Shown: positions 1 through 6,653, counted from the first letter of the stretch. The stretch is DNA of 8,617 nt from H111-94 sp034436045 (GCA_034436045.1 DAOTVZ010000306.1:1-8617); one strand, 5' to 3'. Numbers and translations are program-made. The notes: generated by a model not told the origin, from the letters alone.

Positions 1-404
1 CTCTCAGGGCGTGATCAATCACGCCCCTACGGGATGGTGCCTTTGCCAGTTCCGTTTGAAAAAATTCATCATCACGCCTGGAAACGAGTCGATAGGCAAA
101 CAGGCCTGCTTCATCACTCCTTGCTCATCCGTCGTGCCGCTCTCAGGGCGTGATCAATCACGCCCCTACGGGATGGTGCCTTTGCCAGTTCCGTTTGAAA
201 AAATTCATCATCACGCCTGGAAACGAGTCGATAGGCAAACAGGCCTGCTTCATCACTCCTTGCTCGTTCGTCGTGCCGCTCTCAAGGCGTGATCAATCAC
301 GCCCCTACGGGATGGTGCCTTTGCCAGTTCCGTTTGAAAAAATTCATCATCACGCCTGGAAACGAGTCGATAGGCAAACAGGGCGTGATGAATCACGCCC
401 CTAC
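1..404. repeat. Tandem array of a 139-bp unit with a palindromic core
   Basis: Two full units (1-139 and 140-278) are followed by a third (279 to about 380) that runs into a shortened fourth start (381-404). Units 1 and 2 differ only at a few bases near 124-129 and 263-268. Each unit opens with the palindrome GGGCGTGATCAATCACGCCC (9-bp arms, 2-base centre) at 7-26 and 146-165. The copy at 285-304 has one arm mismatch, and the last copy at 381-400 has GA at the centre. Palindrome spacing is 139, 139, then 96, so 43 bp are missing from the last unit; a CAGG at both edges would allow slippage or recombination. The array may extend left of the window. The unit length is not a multiple of three, so open frames through it are unlikely to be genes. 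Confidence 0.95.
381..404. repeat. Terminal palindrome of the array overlapping the leuC stop codon
   Basis: The perfect palindrome GGGCGTGATGAATCACGCCC lies at 381-400, followed by CTAC. Read on the minus strand, leuC ends ACC TGG TAG GGGCGTG, so the stop codon is the TAG of the repeat end. In the leuC mRNA this gives a 9-bp GC-rich hairpin immediately after the stop. No U-tract follows, so it is not a classical intrinsic terminator. It could still protect the 3' end or stall polymerase; that is inference. Confidence 0.85.
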
Positions 405-1804
405 CAGGTGCGAATATCGACAAAGTGTCCGGCAATAGCAGCGGCGGCGGCCATCGGGGGACTGACAAGGTGTGTGCGCCCACCGCGTCCTTGACGGCCC
501 TCGAAATTGCGGTTGCTGGTCGAGGCACAGCGCTCGCCTTCGCTCAGGCGGTCGCCGTTCATAGCGATACACATGCTGCATCCAGCTTCACGCCACTCGA
601 AACCGGCCTCGCGGAAGATATCGGCCAGCCCCTCTTCCTCGGCCATGCGACGCACGCGCATCGAGCCGGGCACAACCAGCGCGCGCACGCCGGGGGCCAC
701 ATGCCGTCCCTTGACGTATCGCGCCGCCATGCGCAGGTCTTCCAGACGCGAGTTGGTACAGGAACCGATAAACACCGTATCAACCTTAATATCGGTGATT
801 TTCTGGCCCGGCTGCAAGCCCATATATCTAAGGGCGCGCTCGTAGGACTGGCGCTTGAGGGGATCGCTCTCCTGGGCAGGGTCGGGCACGGAGCCGGTCA
901 CATCAACGACCATACCGGGATTGATACCCCACGTGACCTGCGGTGCCAGACCATCGACATCAATTTCATATACCGCGTCGAAATGCGCATCGGGATCGCT
1001 GGCAAGCTGCTTCCAGGCTTCGACGGCCTGCTCGAACAGTTCGCCTTTGGGCGCGAAGGGACGATCTTTGATATAGGCAAAGGTGGTTTCATCGGGGGCT
1101 ACCATGCCGGCGCGCGCACCAGCCTCAATGGCCATGTTGCACAGTGTCATGCGACCTTCCATTGAGAGACCGCGCACTGTCGAGCCGCTAAATTCGATGA
1201 CGTGACCGGTACCAACACCCGTGCCAAGCTGGCCAATGAGATACAGCGCAACATCTTTGGCCGTCACGTTGGGCGGGAGCTGGCCCTCGATGCGAATATT
1301 CATCGTCTTCGGCTTCTTCTGCAACAGGCACTGCGTCGCCAGCACATGCTCAACCTCGCTGGTGCCGATGCCGATGGCGAACACGCCCAGCGCACCGTGC
1401 GTAGAGGTATGCGAGTCGCCGCAGACCAGCGTCATTCCTGGTAAAGTAAGGCCCAGTTCCGGCCCGATAATGTGAACGATGCCCTGACGCGCATCGTTCA
1501 TATCGAACAGCGTCAGGTTGAAATCGCGGGCATTCTGCTCCATGGCGGTGATGCAGATTTCGCTATCCTTGTCCACAACATCTAGCATCTTGCGGCCCAC
1601 AACGGTCGGCACGTTATGATCCAGCACGGCTACGGTAGCATCGGGGCGGCGCACCGGCAAATGAGCGGCCCGCAGACCGGCAAACGCCTGGGGCGAGGTG
1701 GCTTCGTGTACCAGGTGGCGGTCAATGTAGAGAACGGTAGACTCACCCGGAACGTCGCGCACGACATGCGCATCCCAGATTTTGTCAAACATGGTTTTCG
1801 GCAT
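401..1804 (-). CDS. leuC: 3-isopropylmalate dehydratase large subunit
   Basis: This is the large subunit of isopropylmalate isomerase, a cytoplasmic [4Fe-4S] enzyme of the aconitase family. Together with the small subunit LeuD it converts 2-isopropylmalate to 3-isopropylmalate in leucine synthesis. The product is 467 residues, the normal bacterial length. The three cluster-binding cysteines are visible: C349 in IGSCTNSR, and C409 and C412 in GCSMC. Other family signatures are VCGDSHTSTHGALG (about 128-140), GIGTSEVEHVLATQ (146-158) and the C-terminal GERCASTSNRNFEGRQGRGG (423-442). The ATG at 1804 is chosen because AGGAG lies nine bases upstream and the protein then starts MPKTMFDKIW like other LeuC proteins; the 42-residue upstream extension of the frame has no family similarity. 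leuD is not in the window. The gene is bordered by repeats on both sides, and its TAG stop lies in one. Confidence 0.96.
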   Translation of the reverse strand: MPKTMFDKIWDAHVVRDVPGESTVLYIDRHLVHEATSPQAFAGLRAAHLPVRRPDATVAVLDHNVPTVVGRKMLDVVDKDSEICITAMEQNARDFNLTLFDMNDARQGIVHIIGPELGLTLPGMTLVCGDSHTSTHGALGVFAIGIGTSEVEHVLATQCLLQKKPKTMNIRIEGQLPPNVTAKDVALYLIGQLGTGVGTGHVIEFSGSTVRGLSMEGRMTLCNMAIEAGARAGMVAPDETTFAYIKDRPFAPKGELFEQAVEAWKQLASDPDAHFDAVYEIDVDGLAPQVTWGINPGMVVDVTGSVPDPAQESDPLKRQSYERALRYMGLQPGQKITDIKVDTVFIGSCTNSRLEDLRMAARYVKGRHVAPGVRALVVPGSMRVRRMAEEEGLADIFREAGFEWREAGCSMCIAMNGDRLSEGERCASTSNRNFEGRQGRGGRTHLVSPPMAAAAAIAGHFVDIRTW

Positions 1805-2218
1805 AACGGTAAGCTCCTGAGTCCAAGATAAGGCGAGTCTGCATCCTGCACGCAGAAAACCAGCATTGTGGGCAGGAAGCGCGGCACCGTGTCCGGGGAT
1901 GAAATTTTTAATCGAATGTAACATCCACAACAGACACGATGGAGTGGCTTCCTGATCTCAGGTACAAATTTCCTTCCAGAGGATGCAGATACGATATAGT
2001 TACATTCTATACATGTTATATCACAGTCCGCAGGCCAATGGGGAATCGATGACTTCATGGCATAGAGACAGGATCGAGAAAAATCTCGGTGTAGGGGCAG
2101 CTTCAGCACACCCGCGCGCCCGTCAATTCGCCTGAGCTGCCGCTCGAACGAGCGCGGTGAATCAGTCCCTACCCGTATTACTTCCCTTGCCTGTTTTGTT
2201 AAAGTCCGTAAGCTGTCC
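1805..2218. other. Gap between leuA and leuC
   Basis: No convincing gene is present. The half next to leuA is filled by the inverted-repeat element at 2090-2223. The half next to leuC has an AT-rich stretch at about 1990-2025 with a loose dyad, GATATA (1993-1998) and TATATC (2017-2022). That stretch could hold a leuC promoter or operator, but I could not find a -35/-10 pair with good spacing. No T-box motif, leucine-rich leader peptide or riboswitch was recognised. An out-of-phase frame across this gap overlaps both leu genes and is judged a shadow. Whether leuC is co-transcribed with leuA cannot be told from sequence. Confidence 0.6.
1814..1818 (-). promoter_or_regulatory. Ribosome binding site of leuC
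   Basis: AGGAG on the minus strand sits nine bases before the ATG at 1804. It decides this start against the longer open frame reaching 1930. Confidence 0.8.
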
Positions 2219-2223
2219 CTACA
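2090..2223. repeat. Intergenic element with 14-bp inverted ends, overlapping the leuA stop
   Basis: The left end TGTAGGGGCAGCTT (2090-2103) is matched in inverse by AAGCTGTCCCTACA (2210-2223), 13 of 14 bases. A third, weaker end (TGAATCAGTCCCTA, 2158-2171) lies inside, so the element may be composite: a roughly 83-bp unit at 2090-2172 plus about 50 bp. A perfect internal palindrome, CGCTCGAACGAGCG, is at 2141-2154. The interior CGCCCGTCAATTCG resembles CGCCCGTCGATCCG in the element at 6405-6521, tying the two to one family. The TAG stop of leuA (2221-2219) lies inside the right end. No transposase gene is present, so it would be a non-autonomous, MITE- or REP-like element. Confidence 0.7.
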
Positions 2224-3391
2224 CGGTGGTTTTCTGCATGACTGTGGTGGCGATGTAGCGCAGGTCCATCTCCTCAAGTTCGCGCTTCTTGCCGAGCAGC
2301 AGTTTGGCCATCTCGAAGGCATGATTCAACTGCTCTTTCTCCAGTTCATAGCCCAGTTCGCGCATCTGGGCGGCGAGCGCAGCGCGACCGGAGAGTTTGC
2401 CGACATGCATGCGGCGATCAGCCGAGGTCAGGCCAACGGATTCGGGGGTCATGATCTCGTAGGTACGCGCGTCCTTTAAAACACCATCCTGGTGAATACC
2501 ACCGCCGTGCGCAAAAGCATTGCGTCCGATGATAGCCTTCGTCCATTGTGGCTCCATGCCCGACAGCTTTGCCACCAGACGGCTGGTAGCGGCAATCCTG
2601 GTGGTATCAACGCGGACATCCATACCCAGGTCGGCGGAGCGCGTTTTGATTGCCATGACTACCTCTTCAGTAGCAGCATTGCCCGCCCGCTCACCGAGGC
2701 CGTTGATGCAGGTATCGACGCGCTCGGCTCCGTTGCGCAGAGCGGTCAGGGCATTGGCAACCGCCAGACCGAGGTCATCGTGACAGTGGGCCGAGATGCG
2801 GATGCCGGGGAACTCTTTTTTCACGTCGGCGACCAGTTCCCCGAACTCCCAGGGTAAGGCGACGCCGACAGTGTCACACAAAGTTACAAAGCGCACGCCT
2901 TCTTTAAGAATGGCCTCACAGACTTCGAGGATGAAGTCATGTTCGGTGCGTGTCGTATCTTCCAGGGCGAAATCGACATTTTCCGTATAGGTGCGCGCCT
3001 GAGCAACGGCGGTGCGGGCCAGTTCCAGCACTTCCGCACGCGTCTTGCCCAGTTTGACTTTACGATGCAGAGGCGAGACACTGATAAAGGGTTGGATCGC
3101 CGAATGGGCCGCAATTTTGACAGCATCCCAGGCGCAAGCAATATCGGTAGGATTGGCGCGCGCAATGGCACAGATTTCAGCATTCTCCACCTTCGAGGCG
3201 ATCAAGCGCACCGCCTCAAACTCGCCGGGGGAAGAAACCGGGAAACCGCAATCCAGCGTATCGAAGCCCATCGCCGCCAGCGCCTGGGCTATCGCCAGTT
3301 TCTCTTCAGGAAAATAGTTGACACCAGGGGTCTGCTCCCCATCGCGCAGAGTCGTTTCGTAGAACTTGATGATGCGTGGTTCAGTCGTCAT
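2219..3391 (-). CDS. leuA: 2-isopropylmalate synthase, short form without regulatory domain
   Basis: The enzyme condenses acetyl-CoA with 2-oxoisovalerate, the first committed step of leucine synthesis in the cytoplasm. The 390-residue product is an HMGL-like TIM barrel with the subdomain that follows it. Visible motifs are LRDGEQTPG (15-23, with metal ligand D17), HCHDDLGLA (202-210, metal-binding H202 and H204), NGLGERAGNA (230-239) and AFAHGGGIHQDG (292-303). YEIMTPESVGL (311-321) strongly resembles LeuA rather than homocitrate or citramalate synthases. Classical LeuA is about 510-525 residues; here the protein stops about ten residues after the end of the second subdomain, so the C-terminal leucine-binding domain is absent. 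The ATG at 3391 is preferred because AGGAG is nine bases upstream. An alternative ATG at 3397, two codons earlier, would leave only three bases. Neighbouring leuC supports the leucine role. The TAG stop lies in the end of a repeat element. Confidence 0.88.
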   Translation of the reverse strand: MTTEPRIIKFYETTLRDGEQTPGVNYFPEEKLAIAQALAAMGFDTLDCGFPVSSPGEFEAVRLIASKVENAEICAIARANPTDIACAWDAVKIAAHSAIQPFISVSPLHRKVKLGKTRAEVLELARTAVAQARTYTENVDFALEDTTRTEHDFILEVCEAILKEGVRFVTLCDTVGVALPWEFGELVADVKKEFPGIRISAHCHDDLGLAVANALTALRNGAERVDTCINGLGERAGNAATEEVVMAIKTRSADLGMDVRVDTTRIAATSRLVAKLSGMEPQWTKAIIGRNAFAHGGGIHQDGVLKDARTYEIMTPESVGLTSADRRMHVGKLSGRAALAAQMRELGYELEKEQLNHAFEMAKLLLGKKRELEEMDLRYIATTVMQKTTV

Positions 3392-3400
3392 TGACATTCA

Positions 3401-3405
3401 CTCCT
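3401..3405 (-). promoter_or_regulatory. Ribosome binding site of leuA
   Basis: AAAGGAGTGA on the minus strand contains AGGAG nine bases before the ATG at 3391, but only three before the ATG at 3397. It therefore favours the shorter protein. Confidence 0.75.
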
Positions 3406-3447
3406 TTGTTGAGACAACGCGGAATTACGCATTTGGTAGCCGAGTGA

Positions 3448-3477
3448 ATTATATGAAACCAGTAAACAGTTTTGCAA
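3448..3477 (-). promoter_or_regulatory. Candidate sigma-70 type promoter of leuA
   Basis: On the minus strand, TTGCAA (3477-3472) and a perfect TATAAT (3453-3448) are separated by 18 bases. Transcription would start near 3441, giving a 5' leader of about 50 bases, too short for a T-box or a classical attenuator. This argues against leader-type leucine control at this promoter, although a protein repressor remains possible. Confidence 0.65.
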
Positions 3478-3631
3478 GCAACCTGACGCATTTAGGAAGA
3501 GAGAGAGGGAACCAGGGCAATGCCTTGCGCTCGCCTTGCTCACTATGAGAAAATTGTGAGGAAAGATCATTATGCTCAAAAGTGATTAGCGTAGTAACTA
3601 TTAGTATACCGTTCCTGGCGGGGACGGCAAA

Positions 3632-3636
3632 GGGAG
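3632..3636 (+). promoter_or_regulatory. Ribosome binding site of the CoA-transferase gene
   Basis: GGGAG in AAAGGGAGTG lies five bases before the ATG at 3642. It supports this start over a GTG at 3582 in the same frame, which has no such site and adds 20 residues unlike the family. Confidence 0.7.
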
Positions 3637-3641
3637 TGTTT

Positions 3642-4967
3642 ATGGCAACCTGGTGCGATCTTGATAGCGCCGTTGAACTTGTCGAATCGGGGCACCGCGT
3701 TTTTGTGCAGGGAGCGTGCGCAACGCCCACACCGCTGATAGAGGCGCTGGTAGGACGTGGCGAATCGCTCTTTAACGTCGAGATAACGCAACTGCATACC
3801 TACGGGCCGATGCCTTATACCGATGAACGCTGGCGTGGCCATTTCTTATTGCGCGCCCTTTTTGTCGGTGAAAATATTCGTGAAGCTACGAACGCCGGGC
3901 GAGCCAGCTATACCCCCATCTTTCTCTCCGATGTCCCGGCATTATTTGCGCCCGGCGGGGTCCTGGCAATTGATGTGGCCCTGATCCAGGTCTCTCCACC
4001 AGACCAGCATGGCTATTGCTCGCTGGGATCATCGGTCGATGTGACGCGGGCGGCTGTCGATTCCGCGCGCTACATCATCGCGCTCGTCAACCCCAATGTG
4101 CCGCGCACTCACGGCGATAGCTTTCTGCATATCTCGCGCATTGATAGAGCAGTACAGTGGGATGGGCCACTTTATGAAGTTGAGCGTCGGCCCCTTAATG
4201 CGGTGCAGAAAAAGATCGGCCACAACGTAGCCTGCTTGATTGAGGATGGGGCTACGCTCCAGATGGGCATCGGGGCCATTCCCGACGCGGTTTTACAGGC
4301 GTTAAGCAACCACCGGGACCTGGGCATTCACTCAGAAATGTTCTCCGATGGCGTGCTGGATCTGGTAGAGAAGGGGGTCATCACCGGCACCCGCAAAGCT
4401 ATCGACAAGGGGAAGATTGTCTCTAGCTTCGTCGTGGGCAGTCGCCGCCTACTCGATTTCATTGATGATAACCCGCAGGTAGCAATGCGTCCAATGGACT
4501 ATACGAACAACACACTGATTATTCGGCAATTTGAGCATATGGTCGCGGTCAATAGCGCGCTGCAAATCGACCTGACCGGGCAAATCTGCGCTGAGTCTAT
4601 CGGCACATACCTTTATAGTGGCGTAGGTGGACAGATGGATTTTATGCGTGGGGCAGCACTCTCACCACGCGGTCGCCCGATCATCGCGCTCCCCGCGACG
4701 GCGCGCAGCACTCCTGGCTATGACTATGAAAAAGAAGTCATGCTCACCCCGATTGATGGGCAGATTTCGCGCATCGTGCCGGTCTTAGCACATGGAGCAG
4801 CGGTCACGACCTCGCGCGCCCATGTACATTATGTCGTTACAGAATACGGTATCGCCGAACTGCACGGACGCGACCTGGCCGAGCGCGCCCGCCGCCTGAT
4901 TGCCATTGCGGCCCCACAATTCCGCGAGGGACTGGAACGAGCGGCCCACAACCTTCATTTACTCTAA
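3642..4967 (+). CDS. Acetyl-CoA hydrolase / 4-hydroxybutyrate CoA-transferase family protein
   Basis: This is a cytoplasmic acyl-CoA:carboxylate CoA-transferase of the acetyl-CoA hydrolase/transferase family. Members move CoA between acetyl-CoA and acids such as 4-hydroxybutyrate, butyrate, propionate or succinate through a glutamyl-CoA intermediate. The product is 441 residues, close to the usual length of about 430-440. The N-terminal half carries the DQHGYCSLGSSVD stretch (121-133). The C-terminal half has GIHSEMFSDG (228-237), with E232 at the place of the catalytic glutamate. The CoA-loop signature GVGGQMDFMRGA (327-338) and VVTEYGIAELHGR (398-410) follow. The GGQxDFxRGA form favours the 4-hydroxybutyrate/butyrate CoA-transferase branch, but substrate cannot be fixed from sequence. 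The gene is divergent from leuA and appears monocistronic. No strong promoter pair was found upstream. A short dyad CTCAC...GTGAG at about 3540-3560 is the only operator-like hint. Confidence 0.88.
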   Translation: MATWCDLDSAVELVESGHRVFVQGACATPTPLIEALVGRGESLFNVEITQLHTYGPMPYTDERWRGHFLLRALFVGENIREATNAGRASYTPIFLSDVPALFAPGGVLAIDVALIQVSPPDQHGYCSLGSSVDVTRAAVDSARYIIALVNPNVPRTHGDSFLHISRIDRAVQWDGPLYEVERRPLNAVQKKIGHNVACLIEDGATLQMGIGAIPDAVLQALSNHRDLGIHSEMFSDGVLDLVEKGVITGTRKAIDKGKIVSSFVVGSRRLLDFIDDNPQVAMRPMDYTNNTLIIRQFEHMVAVNSALQIDLTGQICAESIGTYLYSGVGGQMDFMRGAALSPRGRPIIALPATARSTPGYDYEKEVMLTPIDGQISRIVPVLAHGAAVTTSRAHVHYVVTEYGIAELHGRDLAERARRLIAIAAPQFREGLERAAHNLHLL

Positions 4968-5035
4968 AATAACGGATATAAGGCTCTTTCACAAATTTTA
5001 TCAATCAAAAGTGGAAAAACGTTCTCCCGCAGGCA

Positions 5036-5105
5036 TAGGGGTATGATGTATCATGCCTTGCGAGCGGATCAACGGACGCACGGGACGTGATGCATCATAC
5101 CCCTA
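5036..5105. repeat. 70-bp inverted-repeat element between convergent genes
   Basis: TAGGGGTATGATG (5036-5048) is perfectly matched in inverse by CATCATACCCCTA (5093-5105). The left half also folds on itself (GGTATGAT / ATCATGCC). The spacer contains CGCACGGG, as does the element at 6405-6521. It lies between two convergent stop codons (4967 and 5145), where its hairpin could act on both transcripts; no T-tract follows on either strand. The rest of the spacer holds nothing else recognisable. Confidence 0.85.
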
Positions 5106-5144
5106 CGGGATCGGGCTTCACGCCGTAATCGATGCCTGTACATT

Positions 5145-6194
5145 TTAGTTATCCCATAGGATAGGCTGCTCATCTTTCTCCGTCCCCGTTGACCCGGCGG
5201 TCTCTTGTGTTGTCGGCTTCTCCTGATTCTTCTTCGCCGGTAGCGGATAGAGAATAAAGAGCGGTAACGTCGTAGTATGCAAGACATGCTCTGTTACACT
5301 ACCCATGACCCAGTGGCGCACGCCGCCAAAACCATGTGTCGCCATCGCAATCAGGTTATAGACACGCTGGCCATCGCGCTCTTCCTCACCTATTCTGACA
5401 ATCGCGCTCGCCACATCGTTATCTGTCACGACTGAAGAGGTAATCGTGAAATTGGCAGTGGGAGCTATCTGCTGCTGTAGCTCGCGCGCCAGTGCTTCCA
5501 CGTAGTTTAGCGCCACCTTCTCCACGCTGGCAACCACACCCGCGCTGAGATGGGCCGCGCTCTTGCCAATACCGGCAGTCGCGGGCAGATCGACAATGCG
5601 TAGCAGGTGCAGTTCTTTAGGCGTGTCGGGAGCCAGTTCCATGAGGAGTTGTATAGTGGGTAGCAACGCAGCTTCAGACCATGCCGAACCGTCCAGTGGA
5701 ACGAGCGCGCGCAGTGGGGTGGTATCGAACAGCGTGGGTGCCAGTGCAGCCTCACCACGCTCGTGCAGAACCAGCATGGGGACATGAACGCGACGCGCAA
5801 TTTTATCTGTCACACTCCCCAGCATCCAGCGCTTGAAGAGGCTATAATTGTGGCTACACATAACAATGAGATCAACAGTATACATCTCTACTACGTCGTG
5901 GAGTTTCAGATCGACAGCGCCTTCCGACACTTCAAGCTGTACATTGAGGCCCTTGAGGTCGTCACTTTGCGCCACCCGCTGCAAGTAGGCACGGGCATCT
6001 TTTTCGCGCCGCTCGACCGCATGCTCAAATGTACTTGAAGGCTGGGTTAAGTACGGCCCAAACTCAAGAGAGGACTCCACGACCTGCAACAGAATAACAG
6101 TTGCCGACGATGAACGAGCCATCCGCGCAGCGACCGGGATGGCCCGCTCGGCCAGTGCTGAACCATCAAGAGGCACTAATATCCTTTCAAACAT
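5145..6194 (-). CDS. Universal stress protein with two tandem UspA domains
   Basis: The 349-residue product has two UspA domains, about 1-145 and 162-317, each opening with the same strand motif (RILVPLDGS at 4-12, RALVPLDGS at 162-170). Proteins of this family are cytoplasmic, often nucleotide-binding, and raised under stress. Domain 2 nearly keeps the ATP-binding pattern G-x2-G-x9-G-S: A285-T-H-G288, nine residues, then G298-S299. Domain 1 has C113 and N116 in place of the first two glycines but keeps G126-S127, so it may not bind ATP in the usual way. The tail from about 318 is polar (K, E, T, Q) and probably disordered. No membrane segment or signal peptide is seen. The ATG at 6194 follows AAGGAG at seven bases and gives the typical start MFERILVPLDGS; a TTG at 6212 in the same frame is less likely. 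The gene is alone, convergent with the CoA-transferase gene and divergent from the kinase. Confidence 0.9.
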   Translation of the reverse strand: MFERILVPLDGSALAERAIPVAARMARSSSATVILLQVVESSLEFGPYLTQPSSTFEHAVERREKDARAYLQRVAQSDDLKGLNVQLEVSEGAVDLKLHDVVEMYTVDLIVMCSHNYSLFKRWMLGSVTDKIARRVHVPMLVLHERGEAALAPTLFDTTPLRALVPLDGSAWSEAALLPTIQLLMELAPDTPKELHLLRIVDLPATAGIGKSAAHLSAGVVASVEKVALNYVEALARELQQQIAPTANFTITSSVVTDNDVASAIVRIGEEERDGQRVYNLIAMATHGFGGVRHWVMGSVTEHVLHTTTLPLFILYPLPAKKNQEKPTTQETAGSTGTEKDEQPILWDN

Positions 6195-6201
6195 CGCTTT
6201 G

Positions 6202-6207
6202 CTCCTT
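6202..6207 (-). promoter_or_regulatory. Ribosome binding site of the universal stress protein gene
   Basis: AAGGAG on the minus strand is seven bases before the ATG at 6194. It fixes the start. Confidence 0.8.
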
Positions 6208-6404
6208 TGCAATACCTCGTCATAACTCCTGCCGGTGCAAAAGTCTGACGTGCGATACCTTTCTTCACTTCTTCACTCTTCAGCATAACTATCCAATTAC
6301 ACAAAAACATCACAGGCCGACGCCTATTTCTCACAGCAGCCTCACAACAAGCAACAATGGAGCAGCAAGGGTCTCCATCCTTTAGGAAGATGGTGGTGGT
6401 CGGT
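6208..6404. other. Leader region of the universal stress protein gene
   Basis: This part of the 474-base divergent spacer has no gene I can support. On the plus strand TCTTCACT is repeated directly at 6262-6269 and 6270-6277, making a purine-rich stretch in the leader of the minus-strand gene. A promoter must lie here or in the adjoining repeat, but no -35/-10 pair is convincing. Confidence 0.45.
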
Positions 6405-6521
6405 GTAGGGGCGTCATTCATGACGCCCTGGCCGCCCGTCGATCCGCGCACGGGGCCTCTTTCATCACGCCCTGCCGCCCGTCGATCCGCGCACGGGGCC
6501 TCTTTCATCACGCCCCTCTAC
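6405..6521. repeat. Palindromic repeat element in the divergent spacer
   Basis: The left end GTAGGGGCGTCAT begins the perfect palindrome GGGCGTCATTCATGACGCCC (6409-6428). The right end reads ATCACGCCCCTCTAC, a near-inverse of the left. It shares GTAGGGGC ends and the interior CGCCCGTCGATCCG...CGCACGGG with the elements at 2090-2223 and 5036-5105. It sits upstream of both divergent genes and could lie in a transcript leader, but no effect is demonstrable from sequence. Confidence 0.85.
6431..6516. repeat. Two direct copies of a 43-bp unit inside the element
   Basis: The unit starting GCCGCCCGTCGATCCGCG occurs at 6431-6473 and again at 6474-6516, with one difference at the last base. Each copy ends in TCATCACGCCC, the half-palindrome of the family. 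This is a local tandem duplication of the element's interior and right arm. Confidence 0.93.
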
Positions 6522-6582
6522 CCATTTCCCTCGCAAGGATAGAGAGCCAGCAGCAATTGCCCCATGCAATGAGCGCTTTTTT

Positions 6583-6612
6583 TTGGTACAATGCCAATAG
6601 ATTGAGTAAAAT
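6583..6612 (+). promoter_or_regulatory. Candidate promoter of the histidine kinase gene
   Basis: TTGGTA (6583-6588) and TAAAAT (6607-6612) are separated by 18 bases, placing transcription start near 6619, about 50 bases before the GTG start. The T-run just upstream (about 6577-6584) may act as an AT-rich upstream region. It is not preceded by a stable hairpin, so it does not look like a terminator. Confidence 0.5.
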
Positions 6613-6653
6613 AGCCTGAGTTACAGTACCACCCTATGCCACAGGAGCACGAA

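Noticed and set aside
381..400. Intrinsic terminator after leuC
   Set aside because: The hairpin is strong but no T-tract follows on the minus strand, so it is recorded only as a repeat palindrome.
1..404. CRISPR array
   Set aside because: The whole 139-bp unit repeats, including what would be spacers, and there are no cas genes; this is an ordinary tandem repeat.
11..494. Open frames of 93-114 codons on the plus strand through the tandem array
   Set aside because: They are produced by the 139-bp repeat itself. The unit is not a multiple of three, so the frame shifts in each unit, and there is no ribosome site or known domain.
425..1165. 246-codon open frame antisense to leuC
   Set aside because: It lies wholly opposite a well-supported gene and its translation resembles no family; it reflects codon bias of leuC.
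1805..1866. Leucine-codon-bearing leader peptide just before leuC
   Set aside because: A short frame from about 1865 contains several Leu codons (CTT, CTC, TTA, TTA) but continues into leuC out of phase, with no terminator/antiterminator fold.
1630..2322. 230-codon minus-strand frame spanning the leuA end, the gap and the leuC start
   Set aside because: It is out of phase with both genes it overlaps, shows no domain, and lacks a ribosome site at its start.
3582..3641. N-terminal 20-residue extension of the CoA-transferase from a GTG
   Set aside because: There is no ribosome site at 3582, while a good one precedes the ATG at 3642, and the extension does not look like the family's N-terminus.
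6555..6584. Terminator formed by ATTGC...GCAAT and the T-run
   Set aside because: The stem is only five weak base pairs, is separated from the T-run, and no gene on the plus strand ends before it.
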